From: Usnea hakonensis
Taxonomy: Eukaryota; Ascomycota; Lecanoromycetes; Lecanorales; Parmeliaceae
Length of the DNA stretch: 64,000 nucleotides
NCBI GenBank assembly: GCA_013423325.1
Contig: BLJB01000064.1
Coordinates: 508,985-572,984 of the forward strand
Direction of reading: 5' to 3'
Shown here: positions 21,142-32,719 of the stretch, one piece after another
How the letters are laid out: each line of letters opens with the position of its first letter
Numbering within the stretch: position 1 is the stretch's first letter
Made by a program: the position numbers and the translations under genes
The notes under the pieces: model-generated
Databases searched by the model: none
What the model saw: the letters and a program-made list of their open reading frames with translations, nothing else
Told to the model about the DNA's origin: nothing

Positions 21142-22564
21142 GATTGATGAATTGCTGTGTCGCAGAAGTGGTGGTCGAGTCTGATGCTTAGTTGAAGGAT
21201 GGATAAGTGAGAAGATACAGTTGATATATAGGAATGGATCGCGGAAAGGTCTTTCCAACCCGTCTTACCTTAGGTTATCTTCGTCATGCTGCATGATGCA
21301 CCGCTCAGGAACACAATGCTATTATTGGACTCGCACCAGACCAGATACCCTCTCAGCATTGGACACTCTATGCGTGTCACCCAGAAGTAAGTTATTTGAT
21401 AAAAAAAAATCACGGGATATCGGTTAACGGACTTCTGGATAACACGCATAGGTAAAATAAGGTAAGCACAGTAAGACAAGAACCGCATCGGGCACGGCAC
21501 GTTCATCCGTAAAGGAGCCCTGCTTACTGTATTTCATGGTGCAGTGCTCGTATTATTCATCAGCCTCTGTTCTGCGGATTACGCTTACGCTGTATGGTTG
21601 GATCGGATGCCTATATGAGTATTATTGATCGTATTCAGCGCGCCCGTCTGAGTAGAGGCTTTAGTAAGCGTCTCTGTAGCCTTGGCGAAAGAATTCTTTT
21701 TTTTTTTTGGTCTCACGTCAGGGACTGGCGAGTTTGCCTTGGGCCGAATCTGTTGAATTACACCAAAAGCGCAGTATATAGGTATTTGACGATGCACCTG
21801 CAAAGTTCATCTCGGCCGATACTGATGACTGTCGTCTTGATATTACTTACCTACTTTGGGTACCGATTCTTTCGATCGCGCCGAAATATAGGATGACTAA
21901 GTTGACGACAGCCGGGTTTGACAAGCCTAAGCCGTGCCCTAATTAAGCCGCAAGATCTGTAGGCTGTCTCCAACTGGCAAGGCAGGTGTCTGGAAGCCAA
22001 AATCGGCTATTATACGATGTTCATGTTGACTCTCACTGGCTGCGATAAGTACCGTAATTACCTACAGATGCATATATCCTGGGACTCCATTTTGCCAGGC
22101 TTTTTGCAGAGAGCGTCTTGGGCGCTTCGCGGCAGTGGGCACTCATCTTCATTTCTTCCACATTATGTCTGTCCAACTTCTCAAGACTGCTCGTAATATT
22201 AGCAGTAAGGAAAGTATTTGTTCGACTTTTTATCTCTTTCGCGTACCGAATGCATCACACCTGCTTTCGATCTAGGAAATTTGTTGTGATTTATTTGCCA
22301 GAAACGCTCCAACTGCAATTTAGTGCAACCCCTGGGATATGCAGGCGGCCGATGACCCTTCTCCGTAGGGACCAATGGCAAGGACAGCCTTGTTCACGCC
22401 CGTTACAGAAATTGAAATCAGGCAAACTGAAACGTTGCCTGTAACACTCAATGACCAAGCGCAATACATGATAGTCACAACACTCCTATTTCTATCTCAC
22501 CTATTTCAAAACCACTTGCTCTCACTTAATCAATCATACAGTAAAGTAATCACTTATCTACAAA
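21142..22564. other. Intergenic, no supported gene
   Basis: A 100-codon plus-strand frame at 21594-21896 ends with a hydrophobic helix and a basic tail (LLTYFGYRFFRSRR) but has no other support. A T-run lies at about 21700-21712. The last 100 bases before 22565 are AT-rich and should hold the promoter of the TPR gene. Confidence 0.4.
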
Positions 22565-23856
22565 ATGGCAGAACATAATCAACAGGAAGAATTCGAAATT
22601 GCTGTTGTGAGTGTCAACTCCATGTTCCCAAATCAAGTCAAGGGAAGACCCCTTCTTGATCGCTGGCCCGAATGCCAGGCACACATTGGACAAGCCTTGT
22701 CGCTTGCAAAAACCTTCAAAAATCACAGCAAAGATCTGCCTCCGCTCAAGACTTTGCCTGAGCTTGGTGAGCTTCTGAAGAATTGTGTCTGGTAGGTCAT
22801 CCGACATGTCATGCTGCACATCCTAACCAAGAGCGCAGGTACTTGTACGAGTGTGGTAGACTCGATGACGCTCTCGAGCTCTTGAACATTGCCTATCAAA
22901 CAGTACCCAATAAAGAATCTGCACTCTATGCGCATCTCTGCAACAGCGCTGCCGTTGTGTATTTCGAGCAGAACAACCTCAAACCTTGCCGAAAGGCCAA
23001 TGAGGACAGCCTACAGATACGTAAAGCAGTGCTGGCCCCAGATGATCTTGATTTGGTCAACAGCTACCACAACCTTGGCAATCTTGCTTCGGCGCAAGGC
23101 CGATACGAAGAGGCGCTGGAATTGCTCGCTCAGACGGAGAGATTTCGCGTGGCGGCTGGCCAAGAGGCGGTCATATCCCTTGGGCTCACACACATGATGA
23201 CCGGCCGAGTGTTCTTCCTTCAAGGGAAGTACTCAGAAGCGTTGGACAGATACGACATGGCCGGGGAGATTTTTGAGCTCAGTCTTGGTCCAGCATCTCA
23301 GCTGATGGCCGAGTACGTAGCATTATTCTTCTCATTGCGTCGAAAAGATACTAACATGGAATTCAGCTTGATCTACGCCTACGGCAACCTTGAACTTGCC
23401 CAAGACAACATTGATGGCGCCAAAGAACTTTACGAAGAAGGCTGCAAGATGGCGCACGATCTTGGCCCAACGCACCTCCAGACCGCAAGCTTTGAGTACA
23501 AGATAGGTGTGGTGGAAGCATTGTCAAAGAACTATGAGAACTCCATGTAAGTCATTTCGATAGGCCCCACACAACACTTTCTGAGAATAATACTCTCTAG
23601 GCAACACTTGCAGACTGCTCTCGCCATCGTGAAGAACCACCGAGCCCGAGGGGACCTTGCACGAATCGTCCGAAGACAGGCTCTCGTAATCAGAGAGAAC
23701 CCCTTGTCTACGCCCTCGCAAATGAAAGAAGCAGATACGCTGATGACAAGCGCGGAAGCAATCCGGGTAGAGTTGTCCGAGCATGGGGACCAGGATGACA
23801 GATTTTTGCCTGAGGATCTGGTATATGACAATTTGGTCTGTGGTTATCGTCGGTAG
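22565..23856 (+). CDS. Tetratricopeptide-repeat protein, like the tail of fungal STAND proteins
   Basis: Four exons join in phase: 22565-22791, 22839-23312, 23367-23546 and 23601-23856, giving 378 residues. The ATG has a strong context (acaaaatggc). The protein is built of TPR units: YLYECGRLDDALELLNIAYQ, LVNSYHNLGNLASAQGRYEE, GRVFFLQGKYSEALDRYD and a later AKELYEEGCKMA unit. The C-terminus has ARIVRRQALVIREN and ends DNLVCGYRR, as seen at the end of fungal NB-ARC/TPR and phosphorylase/TPR proteins. No nucleotide-binding or effector domain lies upstream, so it appears as a free-standing TPR part. It probably serves as a protein-binding scaffold; the partner is unknown. All introns are canonical and 47-54 nt long. 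Confidence 0.8.
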
Positions 23857-24861
23857 GCCGGGTACAGACACGCTTTTTCCTACTCTATTCATGGGTAGAC
23901 CGTGTCTAGAGATTGGGGTGAATCTCCTTGTGTCTGACGCCTGCCTGTTCGGCTTGAAACATAAACATAAACCATAGTCGGAATAGCGGATATTCAATGA
24001 TCCGATTCATCTCCAGCACCCATGACCCCCATCGCCCAAACCTCGTAAAATCGGATGAAACGATTGATAATCAAGGCCCCTTGTATTTGCGAGTATATTA
24101 TGTATCCACTATAGGGTATCAACACAGTCACGACTAACCCCAAATCCGTCCGTAAAAAGTACGTAGATAAAGTAAATTATTCATGTAGATCAGGATTAAC
24201 ACGAACATTGCGTCACACCTATCGAAGATCGACGTCGTCGGACAGAACGGATACTTACGGTGACTCAACCGACTCATACTAAACTCATGTGTAAAATTCC
24301 ATCCATGACTAAAGTATAATATAGCATCCCACGGATATCTATCACGTCCCTGGATCCACTATACTCGTACAGCCCTTTCCACTCCCCTCCCACCCACCCC
24401 CTCGCCACCGTCCCTACCATTCCTGCCATCCACATCACCAGCACCATAACCAACCTACCTACTCACCAGCCCCTCGTCTCGCTATCTGACGGCGGTGGGA
24501 TCACACGAGTAGTGAGTGATATATGTGTTCTACGTTCTAAGGTGTAGACAGTGATTTACGGTATGGTATGGCGGATTCGCATTGTTTTGTGTGGAGTGTA
24601 GGGATTTGTATGGTGAATTATTTATAAAGTTGTGAGATGTAGGCGGCCGAAAGGGCATGGTTGGAGAGGGAGGGCGTGTGTATATACTGTGGTCTTGGAT
24701 GCAAAACTTACCGTGACGTAGAAATTCGTCTCTTGCGTAAACGCTTGTGATGCGACATACCTTATTCACTTGGCTATTGACTACAAGATGGGATTTTGCA
24801 TAGGCATATATCAGGACATCAGATCGCTGAGAGTCTTGCGCTGCGACATGTGTAAACAAGA
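23857..24861. other. Intergenic, no gene seen
   Basis: AT-rich after 24080, with a C-rich patch at 24380-24480. A minus-strand frame at 24530-24859 has no recognisable motif. Confidence 0.4.
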
Positions 24862-25233
24862 CTACACCCGCCCGACTTCTTGGGTTCCTGTCCTGCCTAC
24901 GCAGACTATTCTCGGCATTGATAAAGCTGCTCCATACGCAACCTCGTGACTCACCCTATGAACAAGGTTAGATGTATTGTAATCGAAGCAATGTACGTAT
25001 ATTGTCGGATACTCATGAGCGACGTCTATTGGCCAAATCGCTGTCCCCGTCGCGACATCGGCAACAACGGCTTCGTTCGGAATTGGTAGCGAAGGATGGA
25101 TGTTGAAGTGGAGGGACTCCTTCCAAAAATAATGCTGGAGGTTCGAGCATGAGGCCACTGCATATCTCCTGCCAAGCATATAGCCATGCCAATCAGCTAG
25201 AGTGAAGTCAGGGTTCCCATTGTTCAATGTCAT
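24862..25233 (-). pseudogene. Truncated LaeA/UMTA-type methyltransferase
   Basis: From the ATG at 25233 the frame reads into YMLGRRYAVASCSNLQHYFW, then FNIHPSLPIPNEAVVADVAT and GTAIWPIDVAHEYP, the N-terminal half of the fungal SAM-dependent methyltransferase family that includes LaeA and UMTA-like enzymes. The SAM-binding glycine-rich loop is normally VADVATGTGIW; here the third glycine is alanine. After FDYNTSNL the similarity ends and the frame closes at 24862, so the remaining half of the enzyme, with the later motifs, is absent. I see no continuation in any frame downstream. It is most likely a dead fragment. Confidence 0.7.
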
Positions 25234-25869
25234 TTTCGAGATCCGAAGAGATTTATGGTTGTTCAGGCAGCTCAGCCGAACAAGTCTTGGAATCACAAGG
25301 ATTTGCAACGTCATAACAAATTTCAGAGGACCAGACTGCAAACGATGCCAAGATAAATCATCCAAGCATCCTGCAGAATATACCTTACTATCGTTCAGCT
25401 GGCTAGTTCTTGGATGAAAAAGCTTAGGCGGGATACTGCATACCTAGTCAATCGCACGAATGCCCTGATTGACTGTAGCTGACACGTGTGCAATCTTCAA
25501 TGTTTTACTTCCAATTTGGTCGTTCCGTAAGCTGCATGCCGGATGTCACAAGCATATGGCTCGGAAAAAGAGAGAAAAGGCCGTGGTCTCGGTATCACGA
25601 CTGTCGCAACGCTAGCTCAGGTTTGACAAGCCTTCCCGTCCATGAGTCGTGTCTTTATAATAGTTTACGCTTGGATTACGTACATGTGTTTGACTCAAGG
25701 ACCAGGATTATAATTCCAAGTCCTTGTCCCTCGAGTACGTGCTCAAATCCTAATGGCTGGGAAGCGCGTGTTTGATATCGTCGGTGTGTTAATCAAATTC
25801 AGAAGAGAAGATTTCCTGATAAAGTGAGGTGCAGATGCAATGGACCGAAAAGAGCGGAATTGCCGTGTG
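25234..25869. other. Intergenic, no gene seen
   Basis: Short frames only, none with a motif. Confidence 0.4.
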
Positions 25870-26820
25870 CAATCATGCCTAATAAATAGCCTTACCATAC
25901 TTGCCGGAATCTAATATTCGATACCCAACTCATCTTTCCGCACGGAAATTATTCTCGAAAGCCAGAACCTGGCTTGATGAGTTTGCCATTGTGCTTCGTT
26001 GGTTATTGCTAGCGCAACCTTCTTTGACATGATGATACGGTATGTCAGAAAATCATGACGGGGTACATTGTGATTTTGGAAGGCACGTCGAAGCATATGG
26101 ACCTGAAGGCGTCGAGTACTTCTATCTGAGCTTTTTCGTCTGCGAGATTCTATACACCCTTGACGCTCTGCTTCACCAAGTACTCAATTATGCCGTTCTT
26201 CCTGAGGAAACTTACCAAGACAAATATAGGACTTCCACTATTGATCCTAGCCTCCATTGTGACAGGATGGACCATTTCAGTGCAACCCTGTTCAAGAATC
26301 TGTAAGTGCTCGCTGCTACCAACTCCTCCGGGTTTTCTTCCAAACGAGAGTGCTGACTGAAGCATGTCTCAGTGGGATATCTCTACAAATTCAACTTTCG
26401 CTGAGAATGTCTATGCTTTCTTTATCGGCAACGCAGTGCTCAATATCGTCACAGACGGGGCTCTTCTGACTCTTCTCATCCTACACACATATGGCGTCTT
26501 CATCAACCCAGAGCGCAAAAGGTAGCCTTGTGCAGCGTTTTCAGACTCGACGGCTGGTAAGTACCCACCGTCGTCGTGCTCCCTTGACAATTTTCAATTT
26601 TGAGCTCGTGAAATTTCGGATGACAACGACGTACTAAAAGCTCCCGATAGTATCTATATCATCTCGATCGTGCGTCGCTACATAATGGCCACTCAGCTCT
26701 TCCATACAGCCGCTATGGACATCACCTAGCTCTTCATTGGCACTTCAACGTGGAGAGCTGTGGAAGTCAACATCGTCATTGTGTCGGGTGATCCGGTCTT
26801 TTGAACCCCATTAATCGCCC
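25870..26820 (+). pseudogene. Fungal rhodopsin-domain integral membrane protein, decayed
   Basis: Pieces of the seven-helix fungal rhodopsin-like family (PF20684 type) appear in order but in different frames. They are RTWLDEFAIVL near 25960, DFGRHVEAYGPEGVEYFYL then FFVCEILYTL (26070-26157), LTLCFTKYSIMPFFLRKL (26160 onward, shifted frame), FFIGNAVLNIVTDGALLTLL (near 26423-26482) and IISIVRRYIM, then IGTSTWRAVEVNIVIVS (26655-26790). A one-base shift lies at about 26157. An in-frame TAG sits where the family usually has a residue such as Trp, just before LFIGTSTW. It is therefore not functional. These proteins are often found near secondary-metabolism or effector genes, but none is intact here. 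Confidence 0.7.
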
Positions 26821-29022
26821 TCCTCATGTACTAGATTCCTCTCTGAAAAAGTTTATCAGCCTGCCTTCTCTCCTTACGATCAATCCCGGTCGCTATCCTT
26901 GGCGACTTGGCATTTTCCAGCAACCAAGAAGCGAATGTTGGCATCAATAACAACAACAAAAAAGCTCACGCTCATTACTCGATAGTCTGCGAGCAAATCC
27001 TCATCAGGAGTCGTACATGAAAGTAGGAGGTGGTGAGTCATGGGACTTGAGCGATCAAAGAGGACTGCGCAGGGTTATCGTGGTCAGACATGATATACCT
27101 ATCCTGGGTGCCGGACTTGATAAGTGAGCCCAGTTCCAAAGATCAGTCTGTGGCAATTGTGATGCAGTCGTTTCCACAAAGCTATACGTGCCATTCACTT
27201 CTTGCCATCTGCAATAACCGCAGTACTACCATCCCTTACTCTCATCCAAATAGTACTATTGTCAATGCTTTTCGCCTACTACAGCTCTCTCTTCTTGTTG
27301 TCTTTCTTCGTTCACCTGTTCACCTGGCAAGAATGGGACAGACTTGAACGCTCCACTGGACTGCATCGCTGACATTGTTCAACATCTCCAATGTGGAGAC
27401 TGGATCGCGCTGGTCAAGTATGGATGGTCTTGTTCTTCATCTCTTGCCCAGTCCATCTTTTATCTAATGTGTTCGAGACAGCTGAAATACATATACGATG
27501 AACAGGCAATGACACCACTGAAACCATACTCCATACGGGCCTTGACTAGACCAAATATCGGTTTCGGCAGACCTTACATCCGTCTTGGAAAACAAGTGTG
27601 GAATGTAATGGAGAAGGTATAAGATAAGCACTTAACCACACCATCCAAAATGCGAACAGCTCAGGTTTAGGTCACACTTTTGAGAGCCACCCGAGCTTGG
27701 AAGAAGCAAAAGAACCACGAAGTTGAAATTCTTCACTTCAGATGAGGAGGAAAATCACATAGATTTGGACCCAATTTGAATAATTGGCCACTCTCGTACG
27801 CTGGGCTGATGGGTCAGCGCTCTGATACTGTTCGACTAGATGAGTCTCTTGATTCGATTGATCCAAAAAATCAGTAGCAAGGCTACATAACGCAGATACC
27901 TCGAAAGCTATCCCATGTATTGGTGGGGGCTTTTCAGGGGTAAGCGACCAATATGAACAGATTGTCCCCTTTTTAAGTCTCACGACATTTCGTCGTTCAA
28001 TTTACGTACACCCTCTTCGCCGCCCAAAATGTAATTAGCGGAGTGTTCGATGAGTCGGGCGAGAAAAGATGCTTGCAACCTTTCCTTGGCTCCAGGGTCT
28101 ATGGTATTTGTCGATAAATAGCTGCCTTGATTATCAAATGCAAGACCTGCATGATTCTAAATGAAAAGAGCGTGCGACATGGATCTGCGAAATACCGCAT
28201 GGCTGTACTCCGTATGCACTAAAGTGCTGTCTTAGACGTCAACATGTGACTTTCAAAGTTAGCGGCGATCTCTCGGATGAAACCGCACCCGAAAGCCTAA
28301 ATCTTTTGCGACCAATGGCTGACTCGATTAGCCGGAAGTCTCCGGATGTTGGCCCAAGGACTTGAGGCGCACGGGTCGATCTTAATTCAAGGTCATCATT
28401 TCGGCCCATTCGCTTCGATGAGAGGATAACTCAGTCACTCTAACCTTCGACAACCCTACATCGACAGTGGATGATATCATATAAGTATGTATGATGGTCA
28501 CATCTTCGAGTATCACGATAGAGTTTCACTAGCTCGGATTCTGACAGATCCGGCTGGGATTCAAGCTTCTTTTCATCATGTACCTGGCTACCTTGGTCAT
28601 GGTGCGTTATGCAGGGCACTGACCAAGGTAAGATGGGCATGGTCGCATCTAAAGTGAATCTAAAGTGATCGCCACTCAATTAAAGTGAGATCGATCTAAA
28701 CTTTGCACCCAAAAAGATCTGGAGCTAAGACAAATGTGGTTGGATTAAACATGTCAGAAGCTTTCATAGGCAATAATCCGTCTTCACACCACCAAGGTTT
28801 GATCCTTCCACGCTCTCATCCTAGCTCGGCAATCTACACATCATCACATCACTGCATAATCATACTAAATAATCACACTAAACGTACCACTAATGACATT
28901 TCCAAGCGCAACAATGACAGCTACGAATCCAGCTTCTCCCGCTTTTGATATATCGTCTCCGTTGCGATCCCTTATTATGAGCGCTCCTCCCCCTTCCTGC
29001 CCATGCAATTTTTTGCTCATCA
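26821..29022. other. Long intergenic region, no supported gene
   Basis: Frames at 27090-27347, 27344-27622 and 28440-28679 show no recognisable motif or splice structure. The last 150 bases before 29023 are AT-rich and include the promoter side of the MFS gene. Confidence 0.4.
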
Positions 29023-30796
29023 ATGGCTGTCATAAAGCCCAGCGAGCGAAGTCCACTTCTTGGACAAATAAATAATGCTCAAAATGTGCCTGCAAATGAC
29101 AAATATCGCAATGGTGACGGGGGCGAAGACTCCAATGCTCGATACGGGCAGCTGTCCAATGCGAGATTGGCTTTGATCATGGGCAGTATCTGGGTGCGTT
29201 CTGCTGGGAATAATTGTTGAAATTTCGAGGCTGATCTCTTTAGGTCGGTGTGATATTGATAGCCGTTGGTCAGTAATATTCAGTACCCGCCTTTCGATCG
29301 ATGGGCTTGTCCCTTTGTCTCCCGTGAACGACATGGCTGAACCAGACAATTATCCAGATTCCACAATCGTTGCCACCCTCCTGGTTCCAATCTCAACCTC
29401 CTTCTCCTCACTCAAGATGCTCTCCTTCATCGGCTCCGCCTACCTCATTGGCCAATCTGTCACTCAACCTCTCAGTGGCCGTCTTACAGATATATTTGGT
29501 CGGCGCCAAGGTCTCCTCGTCTGCAATTTCGTCTTTGGTCTGGGGACTCTACTCTGTGGCCTGGCTCCGAACGAATGGGTCCTCATCGCCGGCCGTACCA
29601 TTGCTGGTCTAGGAGGCGGAGCAATGGTCACGATTTCCATGTTCGTCGCTGGCGACCTGGTGCCGCTGAGGAAACGAGGCGTACTACAAGGTATTGGGAA
29701 CATCATAATCGGTATCGGCTTTGGCTTTGGAGGCTTATTGGGTGGTTGGATCAATGGATTGGCAGGATGGAGGGTTGCGTTTTTGGTGCAAGTGCCCTTC
29801 ATCTTCGTTGGTGGCGTCATGGTGTTCTTCAACGTCAAAGTCCCTATCACGACGACCAAGAAGCCTTCGCTGAAACGCGTTGACTACCTCGGATCCATCA
29901 CTCTCACCTGCGCTTTGGTCCTGTTCCTTCTGGGTCTAAGTGTGGGCGGCAACGTCGTCCCTTGGACTCACCCATTAGTCTTAACTGCGCTACCGCTATC
30001 CGTCGCGTTCCTGGTTCTCTTCCTTTACGTCGAAGAGAACCTAGCGCTCGAGCCCATCGTTCCAGTCCGACTTCTCCTTAATCGTACCGTTACGTCTGCC
30101 TGTCTCAGCTACCTGTTCATCTTCATGTCCTACTTTGGATTCACATATTATGTGCCCGTCTACCTCCAACTCCTGGACTGTTCGCCCACGGAAGCCGGCC
30201 TGCGATTCATTCCATTCAGCGCTGGCTCCGCGGTCGGCGCACTAGGCGTAGGCCTCGTCATGAAAGTAACAGGCAACTACTACTACCCAGATAAATGCGC
30301 TCACGCAATGCTCGTCCTTGCCACCGCACTCGCAGCTACCATGAACGCGACCACCCCTTCAGTATACCCATTCATCTACCTATCCATCTTCGGCCTGGGC
30401 GTCGGCGGCATCCTAGTAACCACTCTCATCGCTCTCGTCAGCGCCGTGGACCAGGAACACCAAGCAGTCGTCACATCAGCCGGGTTCGCATTCCGATCCA
30501 CAGGGTCCGTCATGGGCCTCACGATCGCATCGACCGCGTTCCAAAACCTGCTGCGGGTCAAGTTGCACAGGAGTATCGGTAACGTCGCAGATGCGGAGGA
30601 CATTATCGATCGCATCCGGGAGAATATCGACGAGGTTGGCCGGCTACCGGTTGCGTTGAGGGGACCGGTGCAGAGGGATTACATGGAAGCCGTGCAGGGT
30701 GTTTTTGTCGTGGCGTGTGGGTTTAGCATCTTGGCGGCCGTTTCGAGCTTGTTTATGAGGCAGCATAAACTCCATGGGAACCTTGAGAGACGGTGA
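29023..30796 (+). CDS. Vacuolar-type basic amino acid MFS transporter (Vba/Fnx1-like)
   Basis: Three exons, 29023-29193, 29244-29268 and 29358-30796, join in phase to about 544 residues. The second exon is only 25 nt; it and the third exon together restore the family motif AVDSTIVATLL in the first helix. The N-terminus has ERSPLLGQ, like the dileucine vacuolar-sorting signal of Fnx1/Vba proteins. Motif A is GRLTDIFGRRQG; about 14 hydrophobic segments follow. The family moves lysine, histidine and arginine into the vacuole; the substrate here is inferred. Start is the first ATG giving this N-terminus; earlier ATGs at 28893 and 28908 are in another frame. The C-terminus is short and polar. Confidence 0.85.
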
Positions 30797-31656
30797 GGGA
30801 AAAGAAAGATGGTAAATATTGCTTGCTAAAATCCGCTTTGTCAATAATCTCCCATGTTGTACAGTATATACTCATAGAATCACCAAATAGAAAGAAAAAC
30901 AGACACCAACCCACACCCAAACTTGCTCAACTCTCGTGATCAACTTTGAGTATCCTCCATAATCCTTTCTCCCACCCTTTTATACCCCCAACCCAAACCG
31001 TACTACAAAATTGAGAAATGTATGTTTTAGTATTACATATCTTACTTGCTTTTATGAATAGTGCGTGAGATAGGAGTAAGGTAAGCTTAGCGGAATGGAG
31101 GGGGTGGGTAGGAGTGGGGTGAGGAGATGATTTGGGGTGGGGGAGGGGAGGGGGAGGGGAGGGGAAGATATGAGGAAGGGGAGGGGGGGGGGGGAAGAGG
31201 AGGATTTTTTTGTTAGGGGTGATGGAGGGAGGGGAGGGGAATTAAGGTGCGTTGGGATGGTTTTGTGGGGCCAGGGCAGATGATATGGGTTGAGGAGGAG
31301 GTGGTGAGGAAATTTGTATATTTGGGTGTACGAGTGCGGGAGTATGTTGTTGTCGGTCATTGCTTCTGGGGAGGGAGAGGAGGAGGATTGTTTTTGGGGA
31401 GAGGAGCGAAAGGGGCTCGAATCGGACGATGAGATTGAGGTAGTATGTATGCGCTTAGCGATAATGAAAAGCTACTGAGGTAGTATTGGAGATGGAGACT
31501 TGCGTTGGATGTTCGCAAGGGACGATGAAAGCCAGATGAATCCCCATGCTCGACGTCCAAACCGATATCTTCCCAATCTCGCATCCATGTACAGTACACA
31601 TCTGCAAACGCCATGCATCCATGCACCCCCCCCTCTCCCCCACCAAACAACCCCCC
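30797..31656. other. Convergent 3' region with purine-rich tract
   Basis: The MFS gene ends into this stretch from the left and the ribosomal protein gene from the right. From about 31095 to 31240 the plus strand is almost all G and A, with a G run at 31182-31194. No gene seen. Confidence 0.55.
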
Positions 31657-32332
31657 TCAGTCCATACTAACCACCGCCCCAAGCCCCTTCATCGTCTCAA
31701 TAATCTTCTCCGACTCCTCCTTCGGCACCCCCTCCTTCATCATCTTCGGCGCGCTCTCCACAAACTTCTTACTATCCACCAAACTCAAGCCCAACATGCT
31801 CTTAATCTCTTTGATGACTTTCGGCTTCGACGCCGCGGCGAAGGACTGCAGCGAGAGGGTGAAGAGGGTTTTCTCTTGCGCTGGGGGGGCGGCTTCTTCT
31901 TCTTCGACGGGGGGAGCGGAGGAGGGGGCGGCGGCGGCGGCGGAGAAGTTGCCCATGGGGATGTCGGGGATGTTGAGGCGGGACTGGAAAGGGGTTAGCA
32001 GAGGTTTTGTTGGGTTTTGCTGATTTTTTAGGGAGGGTTCGTTGTGGGGGCATTGCGGGTTTGTAGGTAAGGGGGAGGGAGGAACGGACTTTGAGGTTTG
32101 AAACGAGATCTGCGGTTTCCAAGAGGGTCAATTGACTTATTTGGTCGACTATGGAAGAGACTTTGGGACTCGGGGATGCTGCTGCCGCTGCTGTGGTTTC
32201 CCATCGCCGCGATGGCGCTCTTCGTTGGCGCTGTGATGAAAGTGCTGAAGAGGCGGCACATGATGGTCTGGGAAAAGAAGGGCGTACTGCTCGCGCACAG
32301 CAGCGTACAGTTGAGGTGGCGGATAGTGACAT
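31657..32332 (-). CDS. mnp1: Mitochondrial large-ribosomal-subunit protein bL12m
   Basis: Two exons, 32332-32090 and 31983-31657, give 189 residues. The N-terminus is rich in Arg, Ser and Ala without acids, as in a mitochondrial presequence. Then comes the dimerisation segment with ISQLTLLETADLVSNLK, an Ala/Pro/Glu hinge, and the globular domain EKTLFTLSLQSFAAASKPKV through GLSLVDSKKFVESAPKMMKE to KGLGAVVSMD, which aligns with bacterial L7/L12. It forms the stalk that recruits translation factors on the mitochondrial ribosome. The 106-nt intron lies between stalk dimer helix and hinge. The start ATG is the one followed by the presequence; an earlier in-frame non-ATG extension is ignored. Divergent from the neurochondrin-like gene. 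Confidence 0.92.
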
Positions 32333-32485
32333 TGTGAGTAATTGCAGCAACCACAGGACGAGGAAAATCGATCTATATACATTCGAGCATCGATTTACTT
32401 GGGCTCAACCTTACATTAGCGCCCTTCTGGTTTTGCCGAGGTAACTCCATGTTCACACAATCTGGAGACGTCTTCTTTGCGGTTC

Positions 32486-32719
32486 ATGCATACTTACATA
32501 ATGGAGCTCTATCTATCAAGGCAGGAGTATGAGATCATACAGCTGGCAATCATCGCTTGGGGTGCGTTCCACACTTGGGACAGCTTGGTCAACTTTGCGC
32601 ACAAGTATCCAAACACAATAGCGCTCATCCGCGACTTCATGAGGGGGAACCGAGAGGAGCCTCCTCCCCAGAACAACGCTCCCCCCGGGCACGAAAATGC
32701 CCAAGGACAGCATCCTTGA
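32486..32719 (+). CDS. Small upstream ORF overlapping the neurochondrin-like gene
   Basis: ATGs at 32486 and 32501 open a frame of 73-78 codons with an amphipathic/hydrophobic segment (IIQLAIIAWGAFHTW) and a Pro/Gln-rich end. It overlaps the first possible ATG of the next gene (32697) by 23 bp. It may be a regulatory upstream ORF in the neurochondrin-like transcript, a small separate gene, or chance. No family recognised. Confidence 0.25.
   Translation: MHTYIMELYLSRQEYEIIQLAIIAWGAFHTWDSLVNFAHKYPNTIALIRDFMRGNREEPPPQNNAPPGHENAQGQHP

Noticed and set aside
9837..30796. Secondary-metabolite gene cluster (MFS, methyltransferase, amidase, second MFS)
   Set aside because: No backbone enzyme (PKS, NRPS, terpene cyclase) is present, the methyltransferase and amidase are broken, and the two transporters are far apart and of different kinds.
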